In this document: piece by piece, positions 17,491 through 26,508 of the stretch
How the letters are laid out: each line of letters begins with the position of its first letter
How positions within the stretch are numbered: the stretch's first letter is position 1
Notes under the pieces: model-generated
What the model saw: only the letters and a program-made list of their open reading frames with translations
Databases searched by the model: none
What the model was told of the DNA's origin: nothing
Assembly (NCBI GenBank): GCA_027924025.1
Contig: AP026970.1
Span: forward strand, 1,448,501-1,512,500
DNA: 64,000 nucleotides
Source of the DNA: Comamonadaceae bacterium OS-4
Lineage (GTDB): Bacteria > Pseudomonadota > Gammaproteobacteria > Burkholderiales > Burkholderiaceae_C
Reading direction: 5' to 3'
Made by a program: the position numbers and the translations under genes

Positions 17491-18480
17491 TCAGGCGAGT
17501 GCCAGCGCTTGTAGGCAGTTTTTCTGGTGGGCAGGGCCGCTATCAGGCTGCAGTTCGCGGCTGGCCAGGCGCAGGCCGTATCGCAAACCGCGGCTCTCTG
17601 CTTGCAGCACCCAGGCACACAGGCGGGACAGGGCTTGTTCGCGGGCCGCGCCGGCTGCGCGGCTGCGCAAGCTTTGCTCAACGCTGGCAAGGTCCAGCCA
17701 CAACTCGAGGCGCTGGGCCTGCTGGGCATCCCGGCTGACCAAGTCATCACTTTTGGCGGCTTTTTTCCACACAATCAATTTCAGCGGGTCGCCCCGGCGG
17801 TAGGCGCGCACCCCGTCAAATTCGCCGGTAGTGTGGCGCTGGGCGGTGGGTGCGCCTCCGGTGCGGGGCTCCCCGGGGGGCAGGGGGGGCGGATGGGGCT
17901 CCGGCGCCGGGTAAATCAGCACTTGGGCGGCCGGGCGCCATACTGTCCAGACTCGGAAAGTGCCCAGTGGAAAACGGGTTTCGGCGGTTAGGGTCGGGAT
18001 CGGTTGCAGACCCCGGGTGTTGGCGACAAAACTGATATGCACTTTGCTGCTGCCCTGGGGACCGACATCGGCCCAGCTCCAGTGCCCGCTGCCCAGGGTC
18101 GCCAGACCAATGCCATAGCGGGTGCGCTTGGAAGGGTTGTTAAGTTGAATGCCCAATGGCACGCTAGCCCTCGCAAAACATGCGTCTGGCGCTATCAAAT
18201 GCATAGTGAGTCCTGTCAGCGTCCCGTGGCACACATGGATGCCGATGATGGCCGCGCCCGTCAACATGAAGGTCAGCAAATAGCCCAGATTGAGCTGGTA
18301 GTTGATGCTGGCAATCAGCAACACCAGCAGCGTCAGCCCCAGCATCAGCCCCGGGCGGGTGGGCAGGATGTAGACGTTGCGTTGCGTCAGCACCGCGCTG
18401 TCCTGGCGCGGCATGCGCGACTCGAACCACGCCTGAAAGCGTCGCCGCACGCGCGTGACCGGGTTCCGGGTGGGGGTCAT
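17491..18480 (-). CDS. DUF58 protein (MoxR partner)
   Basis: 329 residues. Two N-terminal hydrophobic helices (RPGLMLGLTLLVLLIASINY and the following LLTFMLTGAAIIGIHV) are followed by a von Willebrand-A-like DUF58 region with the hallmark EFDGVRAYRRGDPLKLIVWK. DUF58 proteins are usually encoded with MoxR ATPases and transglutaminases and are thought to be assembly or maturation partners. Its start overlaps the moxR stop by one base (TGATG), showing translational coupling. A repeat copy at 18161-18204 encodes HLIAPDACFARASVPLG in the extracytoplasmic part. Confidence 0.88.
   Translation of the reverse strand: MTPTRNPVTRVRRRFQAWFESRMPRQDSAVLTQRNVYILPTRPGLMLGLTLLVLLIASINYQLNLGYLLTFMLTGAAIIGIHVCHGTLTGLTMHLIAPDACFARASVPLGIQLNNPSKRTRYGIGLATLGSGHWSWADVGPQGSSKVHISFVANTRGLQPIPTLTAETRFPLGTFRVWTVWRPAAQVLIYPAPEPHPPPLPPGEPRTGGAPTAQRHTTGEFDGVRAYRRGDPLKLIVWKKAAKSDDLVSRDAQQAQRLELWLDLASVEQSLRSRAAGAAREQALSRLCAWVLQAESRGLRYGLRLASRELQPDSGPAHQKNCLQALALA
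18161..18204 (-). repeat. Interspersed repeat copy inside the DUF58 gene
   Basis: On the minus strand it contains ATTTGATAGCGCCAGACGCA followed by TGTTTTGCGAGGGCTAGCGT. It has both halves of the family consensus (TTGATAGC...CGCA and GGGCTAG). It is read in the same frame (L-I-A) as the signal-peptide copies. Confidence 0.7.
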
Positions 18481-19400
18481 CAGGGCAGCGGCACCGCTTG
18501 CATCATGGCGCGCACCTGCTCTTCGGCGCCCCGGCCGGCATCGCCCACCGGAACCATGCGGTGGGCCACGGTTTGAGGCAGCACGGCCTGCACGTCGTCC
18601 GGCGCCACATAGTCGCGCCCGCTAAGCAGGGCCTGCGCCTTGGCTGCGCGCAGCAAGGCAATGCCTGCGCGGGGCGACAGGCCTTGCAAAAACCAGCGCC
18701 CGCTGCGGGTGGCGGTGATCAGGTCTTGCACATAATCCAGCAGCGGGTCTGCGGTGTGCACCGCCATCACGGCTTGCTGCAGTGTGGCGAGTTCATCGCC
18801 GGCCAGTAAGCTGGGCAAATGGTCGACCATGTTGCGGCGGTCTGAGCCTGCCAACAGTGCGCGCTCGGCCGCCCTGTCGGGGTAGCCCAGGGAAATCCGC
18901 ATCAAAAACCGGTCCAGCTGCGACTCGGGCAAAGCGTAGGTGCCCAGCTGATCCAAGGGGTTTTGGGTGGCGATTACAAAGAAGGGGCGGGGCAGGGCCC
19001 GGGTTTCTCCTTCGATCGTGACCTGTTTTTCTTCCATGGCCTCGAGCAAGGCGCTTTGGGTTTTGGGGCTGGCGCGGTTGATCTCGTCAGCCAACAGCAC
19101 CTGGGCAAACAAGGGGCCCGGATGGAAAACAAAGGCCTCCTTGGCGCGCTCGTAGACCGAGACGCCACTCAGGTCACTGGGCATCAAGTCCGAGGTGAAT
19201 TGCACCCGGGAGAACTGCAGGCCGAAGGTGCGTGACAGTGCGTGCGCCAGCGTGGTTTTGCCGACGCCGGGCACATCATCAATCAGCAGGTGGCCACCGG
19301 CCAAAAGACAGGCTACGCAGTCACGGATCTGGTCGGGTTTGCCCACAATCACCGTGTTAAGCTGGTTGAGCAGGGATCTGAGTTTGTCTTGGATGTCCAT
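18480..19400 (-). CDS. MoxR-family AAA+ ATPase
   Basis: 306 residues with Walker A GVGKTTLA (from DDVPGVGKTTLAHALSRTFG), Walker B LLADEINRA, and the MoxR-typical stretches MEEKQVTIEGETRALPRPFF and TQNPLDQLGTYALPESQLDR. MoxR ATPases act as chaperone-like remodelling enzymes and are commonly co-encoded with DUF58 and transglutaminase proteins, exactly as here. First gene of the operon, with only 41 bp to the divergent deacetylase-like gene, so the promoters must be very compact or overlap. Confidence 0.93.
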   Translation of the reverse strand: MDIQDKLRSLLNQLNTVIVGKPDQIRDCVACLLAGGHLLIDDVPGVGKTTLAHALSRTFGLQFSRVQFTSDLMPSDLSGVSVYERAKEAFVFHPGPLFAQVLLADEINRASPKTQSALLEAMEEKQVTIEGETRALPRPFFVIATQNPLDQLGTYALPESQLDRFLMRISLGYPDRAAERALLAGSDRRNMVDHLPSLLAGDELATLQQAVMAVHTADPLLDYVQDLITATRSGRWFLQGLSPRAGIALLRAAKAQALLSGRDYVAPDDVQAVLPQTVAHRMVPVGDAGRGAEEQVRAMMQAVPLP

Positions 19401-19441
19401 GGCAAGACGTTACCCGAAAACACCAAGAGACGAGAACGCAG

Positions 19442-20395
19442 GTGAAGAAGACCGGATACTTTACCCACCCAGATTGCCACTTGCATGAGATGGGTGCAGG
19501 GCACCCGGAATGCCCTGAAAGGCTGATTGCCATCCACGAGCAGTTGATGCACTCCGGATTGGCGCACACCCTGGATGCGCGGGAGGCGCCGCAAGCCCAA
19601 CTCACCGACCTGACCCTGGCACACACCCCGCGCTACATTGCCCGGCTTCAGGCTTTGGCCGACGGTCTGCGCAGCAAGCCGGCAGGCGCCGGTGCAACGC
19701 ATGCCTGGCTAGACCCCGACACCTCCTTGAATGTACACACTTGGAATGCCGCGCTGCGTGCGGCCGGGGCCGCGTTGGCGGCTACGGATGCGGTGATGGC
19801 CGGTGACATGGACAACGCTTTTTGCGCAGTGCGCCCGCCCGGACACCATGCCGGCAAAAACGAAGGCATGGGCTTTTGTTTTTTCAATAGCGTGGCTTTG
19901 GCCGCCCGACATGTGCTGGAGCGGCATGGTTTACGCAGGGTGGCGATTGTGGATTTTGATGTGCACCACGGAAACGGCACCGAAGACATCATCGACGGGG
20001 ACCAACGCATCCTCATGCTGGGCTTTTACCAGCACCCTTTTTACCCCGAGGGCGGAGCCCGCTCCAACGCCAGTAACTTGCTCAATCTGCCGGTCCCGGC
20101 CCACACCCGCGGTGGCGCGGTCCGGGAATTGGTGATGCAGCATTGGTTGCCCCGATTGCATGCCTACCGGCCAGAGATGGTGTTTATCAGCGCCGGCTTT
20201 GATGCGCACCGCGACGACGAGCTCGGCCAATTGGGCTTGCTGGAAGACGACTACCACTGGTTGACCGGACAAATCCGCTCCGTGGCCGACCAATATGCGC
20301 AGGGCCGGATCGTTTCCTGCCTCGAGGGGGGATACGACCTGGGTGCTTTGGCCCGCAGCGTCGAGGCCCATCTGCGGGCACTTTCTGACGCGTAA
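19442..20395 (+). CDS. Histone deacetylase-like amidohydrolase
   Basis: 317 residues of the zinc-dependent class II HDAC/acetylpolyamine amidohydrolase superfamily. The active-site elements are intact: RPPGHHAGK (two catalytic His), DFDVHHGNGT (zinc Asp and His) and SAGFDAHRDD (zinc Asp). The C-terminal EGGYDLGAL glycine loop is also present. The bacterial members deacetylate small amines or protein lysines; the substrate cannot be told from sequence. The start is GTG (MKKTGYFTHPDCHLHEMGAG). It is divergent from moxR and followed by a probable terminator at 20421. Confidence 0.9.
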   Translation: MKKTGYFTHPDCHLHEMGAGHPECPERLIAIHEQLMHSGLAHTLDAREAPQAQLTDLTLAHTPRYIARLQALADGLRSKPAGAGATHAWLDPDTSLNVHTWNAALRAAGAALAATDAVMAGDMDNAFCAVRPPGHHAGKNEGMGFCFFNSVALAARHVLERHGLRRVAIVDFDVHHGNGTEDIIDGDQRILMLGFYQHPFYPEGGARSNASNLLNLPVPAHTRGGAVRELVMQHWLPRLHAYRPEMVFISAGFDAHRDDELGQLGLLEDDYHWLTGQIRSVADQYAQGRIVSCLEGGYDLGALARSVEAHLRALSDA

Positions 20396-20420
20396 CGTTT
20401 CTTTTGTATCCTCCACAGCC

Positions 20421-20449
20421 CTGCCCGATGAGGGCAGCGGTATTTTTTT
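20421..20449 (+). terminator. Probable terminator between the deacetylase-like gene and mscS
   Basis: A 6-bp stem CTGCCC/GGGCAG with a GATGA loop, followed after CGGTA by seven T. The stem is short, so termination is likely to be partial and some read-through into mscS is possible. Confidence 0.55.
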
Positions 20450-20463
20450 GGATGGACGACTTT

Positions 20464-21735
20464 ATGAAACAGACCCCAGCGCCCCAGCCTATTGATGACT
20501 TTGCCGGCTGGCTACAGGCATTCACCCAGCCCACAGTGCTTCTAGAGCTGGCCGCCTTGGGCCTCAGTGTGGCCTTTGCGTGGGGCTTGGTGGCTGCATT
20601 GCGCCGTGCCTTGGGGGATGACAGCGGCAAATCGATCTGGTTTGGCAAAAAGGTGGTGGACGGGGTGTTCTTTCCGCTGGTCCTGCTGGTATTGGGTTAC
20701 GCCATGCTGGAGCTGCTCAGTCATTTCGTGAACATTGCGGTGTTCCGCCTGGTGATTCCGGTGCTGATGTCTTTGGTGGTGATCCGGGTCGGGGTCAAAG
20801 TGTTGCAGGCGACTTTTGCCGAGGCGCGCTGGATCAAGCCCCTGGAACAGACGATCTCCTGGGTCGCATGGATGGCCATGGTCTTGTGGGTGAGCGGCTT
20901 GTTGCCGGTCATCTTGAATGAACTGGACCAGATTACATGGAAAGTCGGTGGCACCACGCTATCGGTGCGCAACATCCTGGAGGGCATGGTGACGGCGGGT
21001 GCGGTGCTGATCATCACCCTGTGGATCTCTGCCGGCATTGAGTCGCGCTTGTTGCGCTCGGCAACCGGGGGGGAGTTGTCCCTGCGCAAAGCGGCCAGCA
21101 ATGCCGTGCGGGCTTTGTTGATGTTTGTCGGCCTGATGATGGCCTTGTCGGCAGTGGGCATTGATTTGACGGCCCTGTCAGTGTTGGGCGGTGCGGTGGG
21201 CGTGGGTATTGGCTTAGGCCTGCAGAAACTGGCGGCCAATTACGTGTCTGGTTTTGTAATCCTCACCGAGCGCAGCATGCGCATTGGCGATGTGGTCCGG
21301 GTGGATGGCTTTGAGGGGCTGATCACCCAGATCAATGCCCGCTACACCGTGGTACGGAGTTTGTCAGGGCGCGAGTCGATTGTTCCCAACGAGATGTTGA
21401 TCACCCAACGGGTTGAAAACCTGTCGCTGGCAGATCCCCGGGTCAACCAAACCTTGACGGTGTCTGTGGGCTACGAGAGCGATGTCGATCAGGTCATGCA
21501 ACTCTTGACGAATGCCGCCCTCACACAGCCCCGTGTGTTGCATGAGCCCGGCCCGGCGGCGCAGTTGGCGAACTTTGGGGCAGACGGGCTGGAGTTCACG
21601 CTCACCTATTGGATTAACGACATCGAGAATGGGCAGGGCAATCTCCGGTCGGAGATCAACTTGGCCATCCTCAAAGCCCTACGCGATAACGGGATCGATA
21701 TTCCATACCCTCAGCGGGTGGTCCATAGCCGCTAG
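20464..21735 (+). CDS. Small-conductance mechanosensitive channel (MscS family)
   Basis: About 423 residues. Several N-terminal membrane helices precede the MscS pore helix and beta domain: LGGAVGVGIGLGLQKLAANY (pore-lining Gly/Ala-rich TM3), then SGFVILTERSMRIGDVVRV and SIVPNEMLITQRVENLSL. The family releases solutes during hypo-osmotic shock. The open frame extends up to a TTG at 20404. I prefer the ATG at 20464 (MKQTPAPQ) because the T-run of the preceding terminator-like hairpin lies just upstream; the ATG at 20452 is the alternative. No neighbour suggests co-transcription. Confidence 0.9.
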   Translation: MKQTPAPQPIDDFAGWLQAFTQPTVLLELAALGLSVAFAWGLVAALRRALGDDSGKSIWFGKKVVDGVFFPLVLLVLGYAMLELLSHFVNIAVFRLVIPVLMSLVVIRVGVKVLQATFAEARWIKPLEQTISWVAWMAMVLWVSGLLPVILNELDQITWKVGGTTLSVRNILEGMVTAGAVLIITLWISAGIESRLLRSATGGELSLRKAASNAVRALLMFVGLMMALSAVGIDLTALSVLGGAVGVGIGLGLQKLAANYVSGFVILTERSMRIGDVVRVDGFEGLITQINARYTVVRSLSGRESIVPNEMLITQRVENLSLADPRVNQTLTVSVGYESDVDQVMQLLTNAALTQPRVLHEPGPAAQLANFGADGLEFTLTYWINDIENGQGNLRSEINLAILKALRDNGIDIPYPQRVVHSR

Positions 21736-21754
21736 GCGGCCATTTCTGATACAC

Positions 21755-21771
21755 CCCCCTAAAAGAGGGGG
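21755..21771. other. Small stem-loop downstream of mscS
   Basis: CCCCCT/AGGGGG with an AAAAG loop. No T-run follows on the plus strand. It may protect the mscS transcript end. About 30 bp further on a TATAAT hexamer occurs at 21804-21809, without a convincing -35 box. Confidence 0.4.
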
Positions 21772-21902
21772 CATCGAGCGGGCACTCCCCCGTTGGGCCC
21801 CGCTATAATTCCAAAAAAGCACGATCGTTCTATTTTGTGATAATCTGTCGGGGATCCTTGAGAAAAGTCTTGGGGAGCTTGGTACGGCATAGAATCCAAT
21901 GA

Positions 21903-21918
21903 TTGACGTGCACGTCAA
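21903..21918. promoter_or_regulatory. Perfect 16-bp palindrome upstream of etfBA
   Basis: TTGACGTGCACGTCAA lies 40 bp before the etfB ATG. Its form (TTGACGT-N2-ACGTCAA) resembles operators of LiuR-like MerR regulators that control branched-chain amino acid and fatty acid oxidation genes, including etfBA, in proteobacteria. The palindrome is seen directly; the regulator assignment is inference, and no such regulator gene is in the window. Confidence 0.65.
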
Positions 21919-21957
21919 CTAAAACGACCAAATTTCTAACTATCTGGAGTCGCAGCA

Positions 21958-22707
21958 ATGAAAGTCCTGGTACCCGTCAAACGTGTGGTGGACTACAACG
22001 TGAAGGTTCGCGTCAAGTCGGACAACACGGGTGTAGACATCGCCAACGTCAAGATGAGCATGAACCCCTTTGACGAGATCGCCGTGGAAGAAGCCGTGCG
22101 CCTCAAGGAAAAGGGCGTGGTCACGGAAGTGATCGCGGTGTCCTGCGGCGTGGCCCAGTGCCAGGAAACCCTGCGTACTGCCATGGCCATTGGTGCCGAC
22201 CGCGGCATTCTGGTCGAGACAACAGAGGAGCTGCAGCCCTTGGCTGTGGCCAAACTGCTCAAAGCGCTGGTCGACAAAGAGCAGCCCGGCCTGGTGATCC
22301 TGGGCAAGCAAGCGATTGACGACGATTGCAACCAGACCGGCCAGATGCTGGCAGCCCTGGCTGATTTGCCCCAAGCGACGTTTGCCTCCAAGGTGGAAGT
22401 GGTGGATGGCAAGGCCCATGTGACCCGTGAAGTGGACGGCGGCTTGGAGACTCTGGCGGTCACCCTGCCGGCCATCATCACCACTGACCTGCGCCTGAAC
22501 GAACCCCGCTACGTCACCTTGCCCAACATCATGAAGGCCAAGAAGAAGCAACTCGATACCTTCAAGCCTGAAGACCTCGGCGTGAATGTGGCTCCCCGTA
22601 TCAAGACTCTGAGCGTGGCTGAACCTGCCAAGCGCAGCGCCGGTATCAAGGTGCCCGATGTGGCGACCCTGGTGGACAAACTGAAGAATGTTGCAAAGGT
22701 AATCTGA
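21958..22707 (+). CDS. etfB: Electron transfer flavoprotein beta subunit
   Basis: 249 residues, the usual length. It starts [20 protein letters not shown] and contains the AMP-binding-type [20 protein letters not shown] and the [18 protein letters not shown] segment, all diagnostic for EtfB. With EtfA it forms the soluble FAD/AMP heterodimer that takes electrons from acyl-CoA dehydrogenases and passes them to ETF:ubiquinone oxidoreductase. etfA follows after 2 bp. A GGAG ribosome-binding site precedes the ATG. Confidence 0.97.
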   Translation: MKVLVPVKRVVDYNVKVRVKSDNTGVDIANVKMSMNPFDEIAVEEAVRLKEKGVVTEVIAVSCGVAQCQETLRTAMAIGADRGILVETTEELQPLAVAKLLKALVDKEQPGLVILGKQAIDDDCNQTGQMLAALADLPQATFASKVEVVDGKAHVTREVDGGLETLAVTLPAIITTDLRLNEPRYVTLPNIMKAKKKQLDTFKPEDLGVNVAPRIKTLSVAEPAKRSAGIKVPDVATLVDKLKNVAKVI

Positions 22708-22709
22708 TC

Positions 22710-23642
22710 ATGACCGCTCTTGTTATCGCCGAACACGACAACGCATCCATCAAGGGTGCCACCCTGAACACCGTGACTGCTGCCGCCCAAGCGGGTGGTG
22801 ATGTGCACGTGCTGGTTGCTGGCAGCAATGCGGGTGCCGCCGCTGCCGCTGCTGCGCAAATCGCCGGTGTGTCCAAAGTGATCCATGCCGACAGCGCTGC
22901 TTTCGAGCATGGCTTGGCTGAAAACGTGGCAGCCCAGGTGTTGGCTATCGCCGGTGCTTACAGCCACATCGTTTTTCCTGCGACTGCTTCCGGCAAGAAC
23001 ATCGCCCCCCGCGTAGCTGCCAAGCTGGACGTGGGCCAAGTGTCTGACATCACCAAAGTGGTGAGCGCCGACACCTTCGAGCGTCCCATTTATGCCGGCA
23101 ACGCCATCGCCACCGTGCAAGCCACTGACGCCGTGAAAGTGCTGACCGTGCGCACCACCGGTTTCGACCCCGCAGCTGCCACGGGCGGCAGTGCAGCGGT
23201 AGAGACCGTGACAGCTGCAGCCACCAGCGCTGCCGTGACTTTTGTGGGTTCCGAGATCGCTAAAAACGACCGCCCTGAACTGACAGCCGCCAAGATCATT
23301 GTGTCCGGCGGACGCGCTTTGGGTTCTTCCGAGAAGTTCTCCGAAGTCATGACCCCGCTGGCCGACAAGCTCGGCGCTGCATTGGGTGCATCCCGTGCCG
23401 CTGTGGATGCGGGTTACGCGCCCAACGACTGGCAAGTGGGCCAGACCGGCAAGATCGTGGCACCCCAGCTGTATGTCGCTTGCGGCATCAGCGGCGCCAT
23501 CCAGCACTTGGCCGGCATGAAGGATTCCAAGGTCATCGTGGCCATCAACAAAGATCCGGAAGCTCCCATTTTCAGCGTGGCAGATTTCGGCTTGGAGGCC
23601 GACCTCTTCGCCGCTGTGCCGGAACTGATCGCGGCACTCTGA
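22710..23642 (+). CDS. etfA: Electron transfer flavoprotein alpha subunit
   Basis: 310 residues. The C-terminal FAD-binding domain is recognisable from [60 protein letters not shown] and [20 protein letters not shown]. It binds the FAD cofactor of the ETF heterodimer. It is directly downstream of etfB and followed by a strong terminator, so etfBA form a two-gene unit separate from the acyl-CoA dehydrogenase behind it. Confidence 0.97.
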   Translation: MTALVIAEHDNASIKGATLNTVTAAAQAGGDVHVLVAGSNAGAAAAAAAQIAGVSKVIHADSAAFEHGLAENVAAQVLAIAGAYSHIVFPATASGKNIAPRVAAKLDVGQVSDITKVVSADTFERPIYAGNAIATVQATDAVKVLTVRTTGFDPAAATGGSAAVETVTAAATSAAVTFVGSEIAKNDRPELTAAKIIVSGGRALGSSEKFSEVMTPLADKLGAALGASRAAVDAGYAPNDWQVGQTGKIVAPQLYVACGISGAIQHLAGMKDSKVIVAINKDPEAPIFSVADFGLEADLFAAVPELIAAL

Positions 23643-23658
23643 TGCCGGTCTGACAAAG

Positions 23659-23686
23659 GGGCATCGCGCGCGGTGCCCTTTTTTTT
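23659..23686 (+). terminator. Rho-independent terminator after etfA
   Basis: A 7-bp stem GGGCATC/GGTGCCC (one G-U pair) with a GCGCGC loop, followed by eight T. Confidence 0.88.
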
Positions 23687-23741
23687 GGTCTAGCCCGTTA
23701 CCTACCCTGTCTGTAACCCCCACAATAACTGGAGACTCACC

Positions 23742-25532
23742 ATGAGTTACGTCGCCCCCGTCAAGGACATGCTGTTCAACATCCAGCACCTGGCTAACCT
23801 CGAACAGATCGCCCAATTGCCCGGCTTTGAAGACGCCGGCCTCGATACGGCCCAAGCCGTGCTGGAAGAGTCCGCCAAATTCACCGAAGGCGTGCTGGCC
23901 CCCCTGAACTGGGAAGGCGACAAAAACCCCTCCAGCCTGAAAGACGGCGTGGTCACCGCCACCCCCGGTTTCAAAGAGGCGTTCAAGCAGTTCACCGATG
24001 GTGGCTGGCAAGGTCTGCAGCACCCCACCGATTTCGGCGGCCAAGGGTTGCCCAAGACGATTGGCGCGGCCTGCGGCGAAATGGTCAACAGTGCCAACAT
24101 GAGCTTCGCCCTGTGCCCCTTGCTGTCGGACGGTGCCATTGAGGCTTTGCTGACTGCCGGCTCTGACGAGCTCAAGGCCACCTACCTGGAAAACCTGGTG
24201 AGCGGCAAATGGACCGGCACCATGAACCTGACCGAGCCCCAGGCAGGCTCCGACCTGGCTTTGGTGCGCAGCCGCGCGGAGCCCCAGGCGGACGGCACCT
24301 ACAAGGTGTTCGGTACCAAGATTTACATCACCTGGGGTGAGCACGATATGGCCGAGAACATCGTCCATTTGGTGCTGGCCCGCGTGAGCGGCGCGCCTGA
24401 AGGCGTCAAAGGTATCAGCCTGTTTGTGGTGCCCAAATTCATGGTGAACAAAGACGGGTCTTTGGGCGCTCGCAACGACGTGCATTGCGTCTCCATCGAG
24501 CACAAGATGGGCATCAAAGCCAGCCCGACTGCAGTGCTGCAGTACGGCGACAACGGTGGTGCCATCGGGTACCTCGTGGGGCAGGAAAACCGGGGGCTGG
24601 AGTACATGTTCATCATGATGAACGCGGCCCGCTATGGCGTGGGTGTGCAGGGCATTGCGATTGCCGAGCGCGCTTACCAAAAGGCGGTGCAATTCTCCAA
24701 AGACCGCGTGCAAAGCCGTCCGGTGGATGGCTCTACACCCGGCAGCGCCCCCATCATTCACCACCCTGATGTGCGCCGCATGTTGATGACCATGCGCGCT
24801 TACACCGAAGGTTGCCGTGCGTTGGCCAGTGTGGCTGCCAGCGCCTACGACGCAGCGCACCACCACACCGACGCTGAAGCCCGCAAGCAGAACCAGGCTT
24901 TCTATGAGTTCATGGTGCCGCTGGTCAAAGGCTACAGCACCGAAATGAGCCTGGAAGTCACCTCGCTGGGGGTACAGGTGCACGGTGGCATGGGTTTCAT
25001 CGAAGAAACCGGCGCGGCCCAGTACTACCGCGACGCCAAGATCCTCACCATTTACGAGGGCACCACTGCCATTCAGGCCAATGACCTCGTGGGGCGCAAG
25101 ACCTCCCGCGACGGTGGCCAGATTGCCAAGGGTATCGCCGGCCAAGTGGAAGCGACCGAAGCCGATTTGCTGGCCAGTGGCTCCGCGCATGCGCTGGCGG
25201 TAGCCAAGCGCCTGAAGGCAGCACGTTTGGCGTTCATCGACGTGGTCGAATTCGTGGCTGGTAACACCAAGGCCAGTCCGAACGCGGTGTTCGCCGGCAG
25301 CGTGCCTTACCTCATGCTTGCAGGCAACTTGATGGCCGGCTGGCAACTGGCCCGTTCACTGCTGGTGGCTGAAAAGGCGATTGCTGCCGGAGATGATGTG
25401 GCGTTCATGCAGGCCAAGATAACCACCGCACGCTTCTATGCCGACCACTTGTTGAGCAAGGCCGGTGGTCTGCGCGACAGCATTGTGGAAGGTGCCGACA
25501 GCGTCACCTCATTGCCACTCGACGCGTTCTAA
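23742..25532 (+). CDS. Acyl-CoA dehydrogenase (long, with C-terminal extra domain)
   Basis: 596 residues, longer than the 380-residue single-domain enzymes and typical of the FadE-like group with an extra C-terminal dehydrogenase domain. Motifs include MNLTEPQAGSDLALVRSRAE (flavin contact), KIYITWGEHDM, MNAARYGVGVQGIAIAERAY, EVTSLGVQVHGGMGFIEETG and the catalytic-Glu region ILTIYEGTTAIQANDLVGRK. It oxidises an acyl-CoA to the trans-2-enoyl-CoA and hands electrons to the ETF encoded just upstream. Chain-length specificity cannot be read from the sequence. The nitronate monooxygenase gene follows 10 bp later. Confidence 0.93.
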   Translation: MSYVAPVKDMLFNIQHLANLEQIAQLPGFEDAGLDTAQAVLEESAKFTEGVLAPLNWEGDKNPSSLKDGVVTATPGFKEAFKQFTDGGWQGLQHPTDFGGQGLPKTIGAACGEMVNSANMSFALCPLLSDGAIEALLTAGSDELKATYLENLVSGKWTGTMNLTEPQAGSDLALVRSRAEPQADGTYKVFGTKIYITWGEHDMAENIVHLVLARVSGAPEGVKGISLFVVPKFMVNKDGSLGARNDVHCVSIEHKMGIKASPTAVLQYGDNGGAIGYLVGQENRGLEYMFIMMNAARYGVGVQGIAIAERAYQKAVQFSKDRVQSRPVDGSTPGSAPIIHHPDVRRMLMTMRAYTEGCRALASVAASAYDAAHHHTDAEARKQNQAFYEFMVPLVKGYSTEMSLEVTSLGVQVHGGMGFIEETGAAQYYRDAKILTIYEGTTAIQANDLVGRKTSRDGGQIAKGIAGQVEATEADLLASGSAHALAVAKRLKAARLAFIDVVEFVAGNTKASPNAVFAGSVPYLMLAGNLMAGWQLARSLLVAEKAIAAGDDVAFMQAKITTARFYADHLLSKAGGLRDSIVEGADSVTSLPLDAF

Positions 25533-25542
25533 GGAGCTCCCC

Positions 25543-26508
25543 ATGTCCACACTGCCTGCGCCACTGGATAGGCTGCCATTTCCGGTGATTGGCTCGCCGC
25601 TGTTCATCATCAGCAACCCGAAGCTGGTGATTGCCCAGTGCATTGCGGGTGTGGTGGGTTCCATGCCGGCGCTCAATGCGCGTCCTGCTGAGTTGCTGGA
25701 AGACTGGCTGAAGGAAATCACCGAGGCGCTGGCGGCCCACAACGCGGCGCATCCTGACAAGCCCGCCGCGCCTTTTGCCATCAACCAGATCGTGCACAAG
25801 AGCAACGACCGCCTGGAGCACGACATGGCCCTTTGCGTGAAGTACAAGGTGCCGATCATCATTACCTCGCTGGGCGCGCGCGAAGACATCAATGCCGCCG
25901 CCCATTCGTATGGCGGTGTGGTGTTGCACGACATCATCAACAACAAGCACGCCCACAAAGCCATTGAAAAAGGCGCAGACGGTCTGATCGCCGTGGCCGC
26001 AGGTGCGGGTGGCCATGCAGGTGTGAAGAGCCCGTTTGCCCTGGTGCAGGAAATCCGCCAGTGGTTTGATGGCCCATTGGCCTTGTCCGGCTCCATTGCC
26101 ACTGGTGCATCGGTGCTGGCAGCGCAAGCCATGGGGGCAGACTTTGCCTATATCGGTTCGGCTTTTATTGCGACCGAAGAAGCCCGCGCCGCGCAGGAAT
26201 ACAAGCAGGCCATCGTGGACAACAACTCGGACGAGATTGTTTACAGCAACCTCTTCACCGGTGTGCACGGCAACTACCTGGCGCCCAGCATCCGCGCGGC
26301 CGGCCTGGATCCGGCTAACCTGCCGGAGAGCGACCCGAGCAAGATGAACTTTGGCGGCGCATCGGCCAAAGCCTGGAAAGACATCTGGGGCTGCGGACAG
26401 GGCATTGGTGCTGTCGACAAGATTCAGCCCGCGGGCGAGTTTGTGGCCCAGCTCAAGCGGGAATACGCCGCAGCCAAGGCCGAATTGCTGGCGCGCAGTT
26501 ACGCCTGA
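25543..26508 (+). CDS. Nitronate monooxygenase family (FMN-dependent)
   Basis: About 321 residues of the 2-nitropropane dioxygenase/nitronate monooxygenase TIM-barrel family. The phosphate-binding ADGLIAVAAGAGGHAG segment (FMN site) and LSGSIATGASVLAAQAMGAD are typical. The family oxidises alkyl nitronates; some relatives act on unsaturated acyl groups instead. The ATG at 25543 is preceded by AAGGAGCTCCCC. The frame extends further upstream into the dehydrogenase gene but is not needed. Tight coupling to the acyl-CoA dehydrogenase suggests either nitronate detoxification or a role in acyl oxidation. It overlaps the end of the convergent DUF1631 gene by 10 bp. Confidence 0.88.
   Translation: MSTLPAPLDRLPFPVIGSPLFIISNPKLVIAQCIAGVVGSMPALNARPAELLEDWLKEITEALAAHNAAHPDKPAAPFAINQIVHKSNDRLEHDMALCVKYKVPIIITSLGAREDINAAAHSYGGVVLHDIINNKHAHKAIEKGADGLIAVAAGAGGHAGVKSPFALVQEIRQWFDGPLALSGSIATGASVLAAQAMGADFAYIGSAFIATEEARAAQEYKQAIVDNNSDEIVYSNLFTGVHGNYLAPSIRAAGLDPANLPESDPSKMNFGGASAKAWKDIWGCGQGIGAVDKIQPAGEFVAQLKREYAAAKAELLARSYA

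Noticed and set aside
22509-25346. 945-residue open frame on the minus strand across etfA and the acyl-CoA dehydrogenase
   Set aside because: It mirrors strongly supported genes on the plus strand; long antisense frames are common in high-GC DNA, and the translation shows only Gly/His/Val-rich shadow sequence.
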